Below, in pieces: positions 19,629 through 29,753 of a stretch of DNA of 64,000 bases. Location: contig NZ_CP075715.1 in the NCBI RefSeq assembly GCF_024584805.1, forward strand, positions 2,220,001 through 2,284,000. The letters run 5' to 3'. The position numbers were made by a program, and so were the translations under genes. This DNA comes from Streptomyces sp. FIT100 (GTDB lineage: Bacteria; Actinomycetota; Actinomycetes; Streptomycetales; Streptomycetaceae). The notes below the pieces were generated by a model. It had not been told where the DNA came from. It did not search any database and saw only the letters and a program-made list of their open reading frames with translations. Position 1 is the first letter of the stretch. Every line of letters begins with the position of its first letter.

Positions 19629-22037
19629 TCAGCCGAGCTGGACGGTGATTTTCTGGGTGGCACCGGCGGTGCCGCTGAGGTCGCCGAACGTGAGGTTCAG
19701 CGAGGAGCCGGTGGTCGCGCCGGTGACCGTGGAGGGCTTGGAGGTCACCGAGGACACGGCTCGGTTCCAGGTGAGCGTGAGGCTGGTCTGCATGCGCATG
19801 GGGTCGCTGACGCAGATCACCGCCGTGCCGTCGCTCTTCTCGGTGATCATCACGGCGCAGGGTGCGCTCGCGGTGAGCGCGCCGACGGTGCCGCCGAACC
19901 AGAAGTTGACCCCGGTGAAGCCGAGCGAGGGGACGCGCACACCCTGCTGGTTGTCGGTGTTGGCGAGGATCTGCACCCAGCCGGTGTCGGCGGCGCGGGC
20001 GGAGGTCTGCGCGGTGGAGGCGCCGGGCATCAGGATGTAGGAGTACGTCCCGGCGGTCGGGTCGGTGCCGTGGTCGACCCACATCGTCAGGTAGCGGCGG
20101 GCGATGGCGTCGGTGGGCCCGCCCCGGTTGATGTCGCTCCACTTGCCGCTGCGCTCCTCGCGCAGCGCCTTGACGGTGGCGCCGCCGGGGAAGACGTAGC
20201 CGCCCATGCCGCCGATGTGCGCCCAGGTGGCGCCGCTGAGCGTCTCCGACCAGGGGTGGCTCACCGGCTTCACCGTGCCGTTGACGGTGAGGGCGTGGGT
20301 GCCCGTCGGTCCCAGGTTGCGGTTCTCGACGACCGACTCGACCGCGGTGCCGTCGGTGCACTTGATGCCCGCGCCGAGGCAGACGATGGAGTCGTCGAGG
20401 CAGAACCAGGACTTCTTCGCCATCAGGGTGCTCTGGAGCCCTCTGAGGTACTGGCCGATCGCGGCCCGGCTGCCGTCGGTGGCCCCGCCCACCCAGTTGA
20501 CGTCCGGCTTGGACGCGCCCCAGTCGCCGCCGGCGGCGTCCGCGAGCACCTTGCGCGAGTTGGTGGTCCCGGGCAGCCGGTACGGGTCGACCGTGGGCCA
20601 GAAGGCGTCGCTGTACTGCCCGTTGGCGTAGGTGTCGCCCCACCAGTAGAGCATTCCGGAGCCGGTGTGCCAGCCGCGCAGGTTCTCGCCGTTGCCGGTC
20701 TCGTAGTACGTGATCCTCTTGTTGGCCATGCTGATCGACGCGGCCCAGCCGGGGCGGCGGTGGGTGGCCCGGGCCATCGACGAGAAGAGCCGGTGGCCGG
20801 TGGGTTCGGCGATCGCCGCCACCGAGGTGTCGTCCTGGACGGCCTTCAGCCGGGCGAGGCTGGTCAGCCCCAGCGAGGTGTCGCTCATCGGCGGGCTGTA
20901 GTAGTCGCGCTGCATCCAGCCCTTGACCAGACCGCGCCAGCGGGCGTTCTCTGCGGCGCTCGCACCCTGCCCGAGCAGCACGATGGAGGAGAGGATGCCG
21001 TGGCCGCGCTGGTGGTCGGGGGCGGAGCCGCTGCGGCTGATGGCGCGCCCGGACACCCCGTCCATGATCAGCCCGTTGTAGAGGAAGGGCGCCCAGGCGT
21101 TCTCGACGGCGTCGAAGACGATCTGCCGTCCCGAGTTCGTCACCGCCCAGCTGGAGCCCGCGAGCAGCGCGAAGAGCGCACCGAGGCCGCCGAGCAGCAC
21201 CGAGCCGTACGAGCCGGTGTAGGGGACGCTGGCGTGCTGGACGAACGAGCCGTCCGTGTAGAGCCCGTCGCCGGAGGTGACGTACGGGAAGACGGGTGTG
21301 AGCGCGTCCCGGCCCAGCGCGACCTTGGCCGAGCTGCCGCCGACGATGCCGCGCAGGACGAGCACCCGGCACAGGTCGACCCGGTTCGCTCCGGTGCTGG
21401 TGCCCGTGTAGTTGGCCACGGCCGAGTCGGGGACGAAGTGGTCGACCGCCGCGCAGTAGTCGCCGATCTGCGCGGCCGACAGCTGGTCGTACATCAGCAC
21501 GCAGATGTCGAGGAGCGTCTGAGGTGCGCCGATCTGCCAGTTGTACCAGTTCCCGAAGCGCGTCTGCCCCTCGTTGTAGACCTGGGCGTACATATGGTCG
21601 AGCCCGGTAAGGACGGCGGCCGCGAGCGCCGCGTTGCCTGTCTGTCCGGTGCCCTGCTGGCAGTACGCCTGGGCCATGGTGCTCAGCCTCGCGTAGCTCT
21701 CGTTCATCCTCGCCGAGTAGCCGAACGACTCCTGGTCGGTGTCGGGCTCCGGGTCGGTCCACACAAGGTCGGGCCAGAGCGAGCCGGTGGCGGGGGACAT
21801 CGTCGACCGGAATCCCGCGGCGTCGGCGCCGAGGTCGGTCAGCTTCGTCTTGAACGGCTCGGCGGTGGGACTGAATCCCGCACCGAGGATGAGCGTGCGC
21901 CATGTGGCGCGCAAGTCGCTGAACTCGTCGGCGGCCGCGGCCTGACCGGTCAGCAGCGGGCTGCCGACGATACCGAGGGCGAGGGCCGAACCGCCGGTGG
22001 TGCGCAGGAAGGTGCGGCGGGACCAGGAACGCGTCAT
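19629..22037 (-). CDS. Tat-exported polysaccharide lyase family 8 enzyme (hyaluronate/chondroitin/xanthan lyase type)
   Basis: 802 residues. The N-terminus SRRTFLRTTGGSALALGI is a twin-arginine signal. The alpha/alpha-toroid catalytic domain (about 35-400) shows GNWYNWQIGAPQ, which carries the catalytic Asn, and SFVQHASVPYTGSYGS with the catalytic His and Tyr. NRVDLCRV and RGRAISR-like segments form the substrate cleft. The rest is the beta-supersandwich domain and a C-terminal beta domain (LTFGDLSGTAGATQKITVQLG). PL8 enzymes cleave uronic-acid polysaccharides by beta-elimination. Exact substrate (hyaluronan, chondroitin or xanthan) cannot be told. It has a paralogue immediately upstream and probably shares its promoter. 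Confidence 0.93.
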   Translation of the reverse strand: MTRSWSRRTFLRTTGGSALALGIVGSPLLTGQAAAADEFSDLRATWRTLILGAGFSPTAEPFKTKLTDLGADAAGFRSTMSPATGSLWPDLVWTDPEPDTDQESFGYSARMNESYARLSTMAQAYCQQGTGQTGNAALAAAVLTGLDHMYAQVYNEGQTRFGNWYNWQIGAPQTLLDICVLMYDQLSAAQIGDYCAAVDHFVPDSAVANYTGTSTGANRVDLCRVLVLRGIVGGSSAKVALGRDALTPVFPYVTSGDGLYTDGSFVQHASVPYTGSYGSVLLGGLGALFALLAGSSWAVTNSGRQIVFDAVENAWAPFLYNGLIMDGVSGRAISRSGSAPDHQRGHGILSSIVLLGQGASAAENARWRGLVKGWMQRDYYSPPMSDTSLGLTSLARLKAVQDDTSVAAIAEPTGHRLFSSMARATHRRPGWAASISMANKRITYYETGNGENLRGWHTGSGMLYWWGDTYANGQYSDAFWPTVDPYRLPGTTNSRKVLADAAGGDWGASKPDVNWVGGATDGSRAAIGQYLRGLQSTLMAKKSWFCLDDSIVCLGAGIKCTDGTAVESVVENRNLGPTGTHALTVNGTVKPVSHPWSETLSGATWAHIGGMGGYVFPGGATVKALREERSGKWSDINRGGPTDAIARRYLTMWVDHGTDPTAGTYSYILMPGASTAQTSARAADTGWVQILANTDNQQGVRVPSLGFTGVNFWFGGTVGALTASAPCAVMITEKSDGTAVICVSDPMRMQTSLTLTWNRAVSSVTSKPSTVTGATTGSSLNLTFGDLSGTAGATQKITVQLG

Positions 22038-22073
22038 TGCGGTCTCCCGGGGGGCGCAGGGATGAAGGAGGGA

Positions 22074-22109
22074 GTGGGGGGTGGAGATGCGGTGGGGGGT
22101 GGAGATGCG
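22074..22109 (-). repeat. 18-bp tandem duplication between the two lyase genes
   Basis: GTGGGGGGTGGAGATGCG is repeated perfectly at 22074-22091 and 22092-22109, just after the stop codon of the upstream lyase on the minus strand. Confidence 0.95.
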
Positions 22110-22115
22110 GGAACG

Positions 22116-24581
22116 TCAGTGGAGGCGTACGCGGACCTGGTGCGTGGCGCCGTAGCTGCCGCTGAGATCGCCGAAGGTGAGGGTGAGCGAGGAGCCTGCC
22201 GTGGCTCCGGTGACCGTAGGTGCCTTACCGGTCACGGACTTGACGCGCCGCTTCCATACGAGGGTCAGTCCGGTGACGGTCCGGCTCGGGTCGGCGACGC
22301 CGATGGTCGCCGTGCCGTCCCATCGCTCCCTGATCTGCACGCTCACGGGCGCGCTCGCGGTGACCTTGCCGACGGTGCCGGGCTCCCAGAAGTTGATCCC
22401 GGTGAAGCCGCGCGAGGCGACGCGGACGCCGTGCTGCTGCGCGGTGTTGGCGAGGATCTCCAGCCAGTCGCCGTCCAGCGCGCGGGCGGCGGTGCGCAGT
22501 TCGCTCGCGCCGGGCATCAGGATGTACGCGTACGAGGCGTCCTGCGGGTCGGTGCCGTGGTCCTGCCAGAGCGTGAGGTAGCGGCGGGTGAAGGGCTCAG
22601 GGGAGCTGCCGGTGTTGATGTCGCGCCAGGCGCCGGTGCGTTCCTCGCGCAGTGCGCCGATCTCGGCGCCGCCGGGGAAGACGTAGCCGGCGTGGCCCGC
22701 GATGTGCGCCCACCGGGTGCGGGCCCGGGTGGCCGTCCACCCCTGCTCGACGGGCTGGCGGATGCCGTTGATGCTGAGGGCGGCGCTGCCCGCCGCGCCG
22801 AGGTTGCGGTTGTCGACGGTGGTCTCGACGGTGTGTCCGTCGGCCGAGGTGATGCCGGCTCCGAGGCAGACGACGGAGTCGTCGAGGAAGAACCAGGACT
22901 TCTTGGCGTACATCGTGCTGGTGATGCCCTGGAGGTGCTGCCCCGCGGTGCCGTACTCGCCGTCGGTGGTGCCGCCGACCCAGGCCGGGCTCGGCCTGGG
23001 TCCGCCCCAGTTGCCGCCGACGCCGTCGGGCAGCGGCTTCCTGGAGACGGTGGTGCCGGGGAGGCGGTACGGATCGACGGTGGGCCAGTAGGTGTCCGAG
23101 TACTGTTCGAGGCCGTGGTCGGCGCCCCACCACTGGAGCCAGCCGGCGCCGGTGTGGTAGCCGCGGGCGTGCTCGCCGTTGCCGAACTCGTAGTGGGCGA
23201 TGCGCTGGGATGCCATGGAGACGGAGGCGGTCCAGTCGCGCCTGCGGTGGGTGGCCCGGTCCATGTTGTGGAAGACCCGGTGCTCGACCGGCTCGGGAGA
23301 GGCCTTGACCGTGTCGTCGTCGAACACGGCCTGGAGGCGGGCGGTGTTGACGAGCGAGAGCTTCGGGTTCTTCAGCGCCGGGCCGTAGTAGTCGCGCTGG
23401 AGCCAGCCCTTGACCATGGCCTTCCAGCGCGCCTCCTCCTCGGGGCTCGCGCCCTGGCCGAGCAGCAGGACGGAGGCCATCACACCGTGGGCGCGGGTGT
23501 GGTCGTCCTGGGGGAGCTTGAAGGGGTCCGACGCGGTCAGGCCCCGGCTGATGCCGCGGCTGGAGACGTTGTCCATCATCAGGCCGTTGTGGACGAACGG
23601 CGCGATGGCCTTCTCGATGGTGTCGAGGAAGAGCTGGCTGCCGGGGTCGTCGACCTGCCAGGCGGAGCCGCGCAGCAGCGCGAAGAGCCGGCCGAGGCCG
23701 TCGTTGAGCACGGCTCCGTAGCCGCCGATGTAGGGGATGCTGGTGTGCTGGATGAAGGAGCCGTCGGCGTAGAAGCCGTCGCCGGTCGTGACGTACGGGA
23801 AGACGGGCGAGAGCGCGTCCCTGCCGGTCACGATCTTCGCCGCGCTGTCGCCGACGACGCCGCGGAGGATGAGCACCCGGCAGAGGTCGACGCGGTTGGC
23901 GCCGGTGCTGGTGCCGGTGTAGCTCGCGACGGCCGAGTCGGGGACGTAGGCGTCGACGGCCCGGCAGTACGCGGCGATCCGCTCGGCGGACAGGTGCTCG
24001 TGGAGCAGCACGGCGATGTCCATCAGCGCCTGCGGGGAGCCGATCTGGAAGTTCCACCAGTTGCCGAAGCGGGCCTTGCTGTCGCTGTAGACCTCGGCGT
24101 TGAGGTGGTCGAGTCCGGCGATGACGGCGTCCTTGAGTGCCGCGTCCCCGGTCAGGCCGGTGCCCGGCTGGCAGTACGCCTGGGCCATGGTGCTCAGCCG
24201 GTTGAAGCTGTCGTTCATCCGCTGCGAGTAGCCGTACGACTCCTGGTCGAGGTCCGGCTTGGGGTCGGCGTAGTTCAGCGTGGGCCACAGCGAGCCGGGG
24301 GCGGGTGCCATGGTGTCGCGGAAGTCCGCGGCCTGGGTGCCGAGCGTGGCCAGCTTGGTCCTGAAGGGCTCGGCGGTGGGGCTGAATCCCTCGCCGAGTA
24401 TCAGCGTGCGCCACTTGGCACGCAGCGCGGCGAAGTCCTCGGCCGCTGCCGGGGCGTCGGCGGCGGCCGCGGCTTCGGCCACCGGCGCGGCGGACGCCGG
24501 TGCGGTGCCGGCGAGGCCGAGCGCGAGGGCCGTACCGCCGGTGGTGGCGAGGAAGCCGCGGCGGGACCAGGGAGACGTCAT
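22116..24581 (-). CDS. Tat-exported polysaccharide lyase family 8 enzyme, second copy
   Basis: 821 residues from ATG at 24581, which puts the twin-arginine motif SPWSRRGFLATTGG at the N-terminus and has GGAG upstream. The frame could extend to 24695 but those 38 residues are not signal-like. Catalytic features match its neighbour: GNWWNFQIGSPQ, SFIQHTSIPYIGGYGAV, NRVDLCRVLILRGVVG. It has an extra Ala-rich linker after the signal and an insertion near TASDPFKLPQDDHTRAH. The two lyases are alignable throughout, so they arose by tandem duplication and have since diverged. The upstream gap has a good inverted-repeat operator, so polymer-dependent induction is likely. Confidence 0.93.
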   Translation of the reverse strand: MTSPWSRRGFLATTGGTALALGLAGTAPASAAPVAEAAAAADAPAAAEDFAALRAKWRTLILGEGFSPTAEPFRTKLATLGTQAADFRDTMAPAPGSLWPTLNYADPKPDLDQESYGYSQRMNDSFNRLSTMAQAYCQPGTGLTGDAALKDAVIAGLDHLNAEVYSDSKARFGNWWNFQIGSPQALMDIAVLLHEHLSAERIAAYCRAVDAYVPDSAVASYTGTSTGANRVDLCRVLILRGVVGDSAAKIVTGRDALSPVFPYVTTGDGFYADGSFIQHTSIPYIGGYGAVLNDGLGRLFALLRGSAWQVDDPGSQLFLDTIEKAIAPFVHNGLMMDNVSSRGISRGLTASDPFKLPQDDHTRAHGVMASVLLLGQGASPEEEARWKAMVKGWLQRDYYGPALKNPKLSLVNTARLQAVFDDDTVKASPEPVEHRVFHNMDRATHRRRDWTASVSMASQRIAHYEFGNGEHARGYHTGAGWLQWWGADHGLEQYSDTYWPTVDPYRLPGTTVSRKPLPDGVGGNWGGPRPSPAWVGGTTDGEYGTAGQHLQGITSTMYAKKSWFFLDDSVVCLGAGITSADGHTVETTVDNRNLGAAGSAALSINGIRQPVEQGWTATRARTRWAHIAGHAGYVFPGGAEIGALREERTGAWRDINTGSSPEPFTRRYLTLWQDHGTDPQDASYAYILMPGASELRTAARALDGDWLEILANTAQQHGVRVASRGFTGINFWEPGTVGKVTASAPVSVQIRERWDGTATIGVADPSRTVTGLTLVWKRRVKSVTGKAPTVTGATAGSSLTLTFGDLSGSYGATHQVRVRLH

Positions 24582-24634
24582 GGGAGCTCCGGGAGGGCGG
24601 AAGGACGGGATATCGCTGGCGGTTTCTAACACGC

Positions 24635-24676
24635 AAGCGCTCAATCGATCCATAGAACAGACAGAATTGAGCGTTT
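24635..24676 (-). promoter_or_regulatory. Inverted-repeat operator before the lyase operon
   Basis: AAGCGCTCAAT (24635-24645) and ATTGAGCGTTT (24666-24676) are 11-base arms with one mismatch, separated by 20 bases, about 55-95 bases before the lyase start. No regulator gene is adjacent. Confidence 0.6.
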
Positions 24677-24718
24677 CGATCGTTCTCCGGTCCATCTGTT
24701 ATGCCGCACACGCACACA

Positions 24719-24754
24719 TAAGGCCCCGAAGCGGGATCGCGCTTCGGAGCCTTA
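24719..24754 (-). terminator. Intrinsic terminator after the thiolase
   Basis: TAAGGCCCCGAAGCG pairs with CGCTTCGGAGCCTTA (one mismatch) around a short loop, about 50 bases past the thiolase stop. Confidence 0.85.
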
Positions 24755-24805
24755 CGTGCGAGTGCGGGACCCGGGGCCCCGCACCACTCCTCCCCTGCCC
24801 CGGTC

Positions 24806-26165
<1,360 letters not shown>

Positions 26166-26209
26166 CTTGCGGGCAATTCTGATGGGCCGTCAGACAATGG
26201 AGTTGACCC

Positions 26210-27454
26210 ATGCCCTGTCCAGCGCTGCCCGACGGGTTCGACGCCACCGACCCGGACCTCCTCCAGAGCCGTGTACCCCTCCCGGAGTTCACCCAGCTGC
26301 GGCAGACCGCGCCGGTCTGGTGGTGCCCGCAGCCCCGCGGCATCACCGGCTTCGACGACGAGGGCTACTGGGTCGTCACACGGCACGCGGACGTCAAGTA
26401 CGTCTCCACGCACCCGGAGCTCTTCTCGTCCTTCGAGAACACGGCGGTCATCCGCTTCAACGAGCACATCAGCCGCGACCAGATCGAGGTCCAGCGGCTG
26501 ATCATGCTCAACATGGACCCGCCCGAGCACACCCGGGTCCGCGGCATCGTCCAGCGCGGCTTCACCCCGCGCGCGATACGCAGCCTGGAGACGGCGCTGC
26601 GCGACCGCGCCCGGCAGATCGTCGAGACGGCCCGCAGCGGCGCGGCCGCCGACGGCAGCTTCGACTTCGTCACCAGCATCGCCGTCGAGCTGCCGCTCCA
26701 GGCGATCGCCGAACTCATCGGCATCCCCCAGGCCGACCGGGCCCGGATCTTCGACTGGTCGAACAAGATGGTCGCGTACGACGACCCCGAGTACGCCATC
26801 ACCGAGGAGATCGGCGCCGAGGCCGCCATGGAGCTGATCGGCTACTCCATGAACCTCGCCGCCGACCGCAAGCAGTGCCCCGCCAAGGACATCGTCTCGA
26901 CGCTCGTCGCGGCCGAGGGCGAAGGCAACCTGTCCTCCGACGAGTTCGGCTTCTTCGTCCTGCTCCTCGCGGTCGCGGGCAACGAGACGACGCGCAACGC
27001 CATCAGCCACGGCATGCACGCCTTCCTCACCCACCCCGACCAGTGGGAGCTCTACAAGCGCGAGCGCCCGGCGACCGCGGCCGAGGAGATCGTGCGCTGG
27101 GCGACCCCTGTCGTCTCCTTCCAGCGCACCGCGACCCAGGACACCGAGCTCGGCGGCCAGAAGATCAGGAAGGGCGACCGGATCGGGATGTTCTACTCCT
27201 CGGCCAACAACGACCCCGACGTCTTCGACCGCCCCGAGGTCTTCGACATCACCCGCGACCCCAACCCCCACCTGGGCTTCGGCGGCGGGGGCCCGCACTT
27301 CTGCCTCGGCAAGTCCCTCGCCATCCAGGAGATCGACCTCATCTTCAACGCCATCGCCGACGTGCTCCCCGACCTGCGCCTGACGGGCGACCCCCGTCGG
27401 CTGCGGGCGGCCTGGCTCAACGGCATCAAGGAACTCCAGGTCAGCGTGGGTTGA
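26210..27454 (+). CDS. cyp125: Cytochrome P450, CYP125-like steroid C26/C27 monooxygenase
   Basis: 414 residues, ATG at 26210 with TGGAG upstream. Motifs: I-helix AVAGNETTRNAIS, K-helix EEIVRW, and heme-binding FGGGGPHFCLGKSLA with ligand Cys365. Segments such as EVQRLIMLNMDPPEHTRVR, CPAKDIVSTLV and DEFGFFVLLLAVAGNETTRN track M. tuberculosis CYP125 closely, as I remember its sequence. CYP125 oxidises the terminal side-chain methyl of cholesterol or cholestenone. There is no ferredoxin gene adjacent. The divergent FadA5-like thiolase and KstR-like boxes fit sterol catabolism. The rest of the pathway is not in this window, so this could be an outpost of a larger regulon. Confidence 0.9.
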   Translation: MPCPALPDGFDATDPDLLQSRVPLPEFTQLRQTAPVWWCPQPRGITGFDDEGYWVVTRHADVKYVSTHPELFSSFENTAVIRFNEHISRDQIEVQRLIMLNMDPPEHTRVRGIVQRGFTPRAIRSLETALRDRARQIVETARSGAAADGSFDFVTSIAVELPLQAIAELIGIPQADRARIFDWSNKMVAYDDPEYAITEEIGAEAAMELIGYSMNLAADRKQCPAKDIVSTLVAAEGEGNLSSDEFGFFVLLLAVAGNETTRNAISHGMHAFLTHPDQWELYKRERPATAAEEIVRWATPVVSFQRTATQDTELGGQKIRKGDRIGMFYSSANNDPDVFDRPEVFDITRDPNPHLGFGGGGPHFCLGKSLAIQEIDLIFNAIADVLPDLRLTGDPRRLRAAWLNGIKELQVSVG

Positions 27455-27486
27455 CCGGCCAGGTCAGCCCCGCCGGACCCGGCCGT

Positions 27487-27529
27487 GGGAGGCGGGGGCC
27501 ATCCCCCCTACGCCCCGCCCCCGTCTCCC
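27487..27529. terminator. Bidirectional hairpin between P450 and toxin genes
   Basis: GGGAGGCGGGGGC (27487-27499) pairs with GCCCCCGTCTCCC (27517-27529) with one mismatch. Both flanking genes end towards it. Confidence 0.75.
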
Positions 27530-27534
27530 GCCGG

Positions 27535-27789
27535 TCAGCCGCTGCCGGTATGGCCGATGTGCTCGATGTGGACAATCCGACCGTCCGGGTCAAGGCGATA
27601 CAAGACGCGCCAGGGGCCACGGCGTAAGCGCCAGTGTTCCGTGCCCCACGGCCTGGATTCCGCGGGCCTGGCGTTCTCGGCGAGCTGATCGGTGGCCTGA
27701 AGCAGAGCGTCGACACCCTCCGGGTCGTCTTTGAGGTAGCCGGCGGCCGCGTTGAGCGCCGCCGCTTCCCAGAGGATCCGCCAGCTCAC
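27535..27789 (-). CDS. RelE/ParE-superfamily toxin
   Basis: 84 residues with the usual order of the family: short helices with LLQATDQLAENARP, then the strand pattern WGTEHWRLRRGPWRVLYRLD and a final strand IVHIEHIGHTG. RelE toxins cut mRNA in the ribosomal A site; the basic residues and the Arg/Tyr in RRGPWRVLYRL sit where catalytic residues are expected. Its ATG overlaps the stop of the upstream antitoxin gene (ATGA), the usual coupling for this class. Confidence 0.85.
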   Translation of the reverse strand: MSWRILWEAAALNAAAGYLKDDPEGVDALLQATDQLAENARPAESRPWGTEHWRLRRGPWRVLYRLDPDGRIVHIEHIGHTGSG

Positions 27790-28049
27790 TCGCCCCTCCC
27801 GGCAGCGTCGAGCAGTGCGCGACGGGCCTCGTCGTGAGGTACGGGGGCTGCAGTGCGACCGAGCGCCCGGTCTCGCTCAAGGCGAGCGAGAGCGAGTGCG
27901 TCCTCAAGGTCTTCGAGTTCGGCAGGAGAGATGAGTATCGCCGTGGGGACACCGCGATCGGTCAAGGTGATGTGCTCATGCTGGGCTGCCCGACGAGCGA
28001 GGTCGCCGAGCTTGCCACGGGCTTCCGCGATGGGATACGTAGCAGACAT
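27786..28049 (-). CDS. Phd/YefM-type antitoxin
   Basis: 87 residues from ATG at 28049 (GTG at 28064 is possible). The N-terminus SATYPIAEARGKLGDLARRA with HITLTDRGVPTAILISPAELEDLEDAL is the classic Phd/YefM DNA-binding fold and linker. The C-terminal acidic/basic tail would wrap the toxin. No Shine-Dalgarno is visible, so translation may be leaderless. The AT-rich stretch TAAGTGTACGCTAGATATAT just upstream carries an imperfect palindrome (TAAGTGTACGCTA) that could be the autoregulatory operator. Confidence 0.85.
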   Translation of the reverse strand: MSATYPIAEARGKLGDLARRAAQHEHITLTDRGVPTAILISPAELEDLEDALALARLERDRALGRTAAPVPHDEARRALLDAAGRGE

Positions 28050-28064
28050 ATATCTAGCGTACAC

Positions 28065-28384
28065 TTACATGCACATCGGCGAGCGACCGCGGACGGCTCG
28101 TCGCACGGCACACGATCAGGACGTCGGCGGGAACGCGAACGGTGACGTCGCGTCGGTCGCCTCGTCGAACTCCCCACGCGCCCCACGCGCGGCAAGGGCG
28201 CGCGCCGCCCAAAGCCACCTGTCAGATGCTGGCGCCATACACCCATTCTTGGCTCATACCGACCTGGCAGGCAGCGCACTTATACCGAGTCGCCGAGTCG
28301 CTCGCTGCCGCACGCGATCCTACGATGGTGTGCACCTACGCGTAGGGGCCTCACGCTGGTCACTGAACGAAGAGGTGACTGCGG
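28065..28384. other. Gap before the serine hydrolase gene
   Basis: I see no convincing gene. The palindrome CCTACGCGTAGG at 28335-28346, about 40 bases before the hydrolase start, could be a regulator site. Base composition is slightly less GC-biased than the surrounding coding DNA. Confidence 0.5.
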
Positions 28385-29578
28385 ATGATCCGGCTCAGCA
28401 CCCTCCGCACGCTCCTGGCCACCCTCGCCGCACTCCTCCTGGTCACCACCGGCACGGCCGCCGCGCCCGCGGGGACCGCCCGGCAGGACCTGGACGCCGC
28501 CACGGTCGAGCGGCTCGACAGGGCGATCACGGGCACCATGAAGCGCGCCGGGATCCCCGGCGTGATCGTCGGTCTGTGGATGCCCGGCCGCGGCACGTAC
28601 GTGCGCGCCTTCGGCGTCTCGGACGAGACGACCGGCGCCCCGATGAAGACCGGCCTCCACATGCGCATCGGGAGCGTGACCAAGACGTTCACCGTCACGG
28701 GTCTCCTGCAACTCGTGGACCAGGGCCGGGTCGGTCTCGACGACCCCATCGCCGAGTACGTCGACGGTGTCCCCGAGGGCGAGCGCATCACCCTGCGCCG
28801 GCTCGCCGGAATGCGCAGCGGCCTCTTCAACTACAGCGACGATCCGGGCTTCCAGAGGTCCCTGGAGTCCGACCCCCAGCGGACGTTCACCCCCCGGCAG
28901 CTGCTCGACTACGCCTTCGCGCACCCGTTGGGCTTCGCGCCGGGCACCAGGTTCCAGTACAGCAACACGAACCTCATCCTGCTCGGTCTGGTGATCGAGA
29001 AGGTCACCGGTCAGCCCGTCGGCGCCTACCTGGAGCAGCACGTGTACGAGCCGCTCGGCCTGGCCCGTACGTCGTTCCCGACGGACAACACCATCCCGGA
29101 CCCGCACGCCCAGGGCTACACCAACGCCACCCCGACGGGCGCGACGACCGTCGCCACGCACTGGAACCCCTCCTGGGCCTGGTCCGCCGGCGCCATGATC
29201 TCCGACCTGGAGGACCTGCGCACCTGGGCCCCCGCGCTGGCCTCCGGCAAGCCCCTGCTGACCCCCGAGACGCAGCGGCAGCGCCTGGCCTTCGCCCCGA
29301 CCGGCTTCACGGACATCGGGTACGGCCTGGGCATCTTCCGGGACCACGGCTGGGTGGGCCACAACGGCGAACTCCCGGGCTACGAGGCGCTCGCCGTCCA
29401 TCTGCCGTCCGAGGACGCCACGCTCGTCGTGCTCGTCAACTCCGATGTCGACTACCGGGGCGATGCGTTCAGCACGCTGATCGGCAAGGCCGTCACCGAG
29501 ATCGTGACCCCGGACAACGTCTTCACGCTGCCGGCGGCGGCGCAGTCGACGTCCGAGCCGCCCACGCCGTCCCGGTAG
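28385..29578 (+). CDS. Secreted serine hydrolase, beta-lactamase/DD-carboxypeptidase (class C-like) family
   Basis: 397 residues with GAGGTGA upstream of ATG 28385. A signal peptide (residues 1-28) is followed by a class C beta-lactamase-like fold: catalytic SVTK (Ser97, Lys100), YSN at about residue 196, and HNG in GHNGELPGYEA replacing the usual KTG. PDPHAQGYTNATPTG and SAGAMISDLEDLRTW resemble Streptomyces R61 DD-peptidase relatives. It could trim peptidoglycan peptides or hydrolyse esters or D-amino-acid peptides. Beta-lactam resistance cannot be claimed. It is a single gene followed by a terminator shared with the opposite umbA. Confidence 0.88.
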   Translation: MIRLSTLRTLLATLAALLLVTTGTAAAPAGTARQDLDAATVERLDRAITGTMKRAGIPGVIVGLWMPGRGTYVRAFGVSDETTGAPMKTGLHMRIGSVTKTFTVTGLLQLVDQGRVGLDDPIAEYVDGVPEGERITLRRLAGMRSGLFNYSDDPGFQRSLESDPQRTFTPRQLLDYAFAHPLGFAPGTRFQYSNTNLILLGLVIEKVTGQPVGAYLEQHVYEPLGLARTSFPTDNTIPDPHAQGYTNATPTGATTVATHWNPSWAWSAGAMISDLEDLRTWAPALASGKPLLTPETQRQRLAFAPTGFTDIGYGLGIFRDHGWVGHNGELPGYEALAVHLPSEDATLVVLVNSDVDYRGDAFSTLIGKAVTEIVTPDNVFTLPAAAQSTSEPPTPSR

Positions 29579-29670
29579 CACGGACATCGGACGGCCGGCC
29601 CCGGCGGGACGTCGCCTCTCGCCACGTCCTTCGGCGGCCAGGGGTGCGGCGACGACGGGTAGTCGTGCAA

Positions 29671-29707
29671 GAGCCCCCGAAGACCCTTCCCGGGCCTTCG
29701 GGGGCTC
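29671..29707. terminator. Bidirectional terminator between hydrolase and umbA
   Basis: GAGCCCCCGAAG pairs with CTTCGGGGGCTC across a 13-base loop. Two CTCGCGTGTC repeats follow it. Genes on both sides converge here. Confidence 0.9.
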
Positions 29708-29753
29708 TCGCGTGTCCTCGCGTGTCCTCGCGTCGACTACGCGCCGGACGTGC

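Noticed and set aside
19548..24629. A plus-strand open frame of almost 1,700 codons opposite the lyase genes
   Set aside because: It is antisense to two clear PL8 genes, is compositionally biased Gly/Val/Ala/Arg and shows no domain; long antisense frames are usual in such GC-rich DNA.
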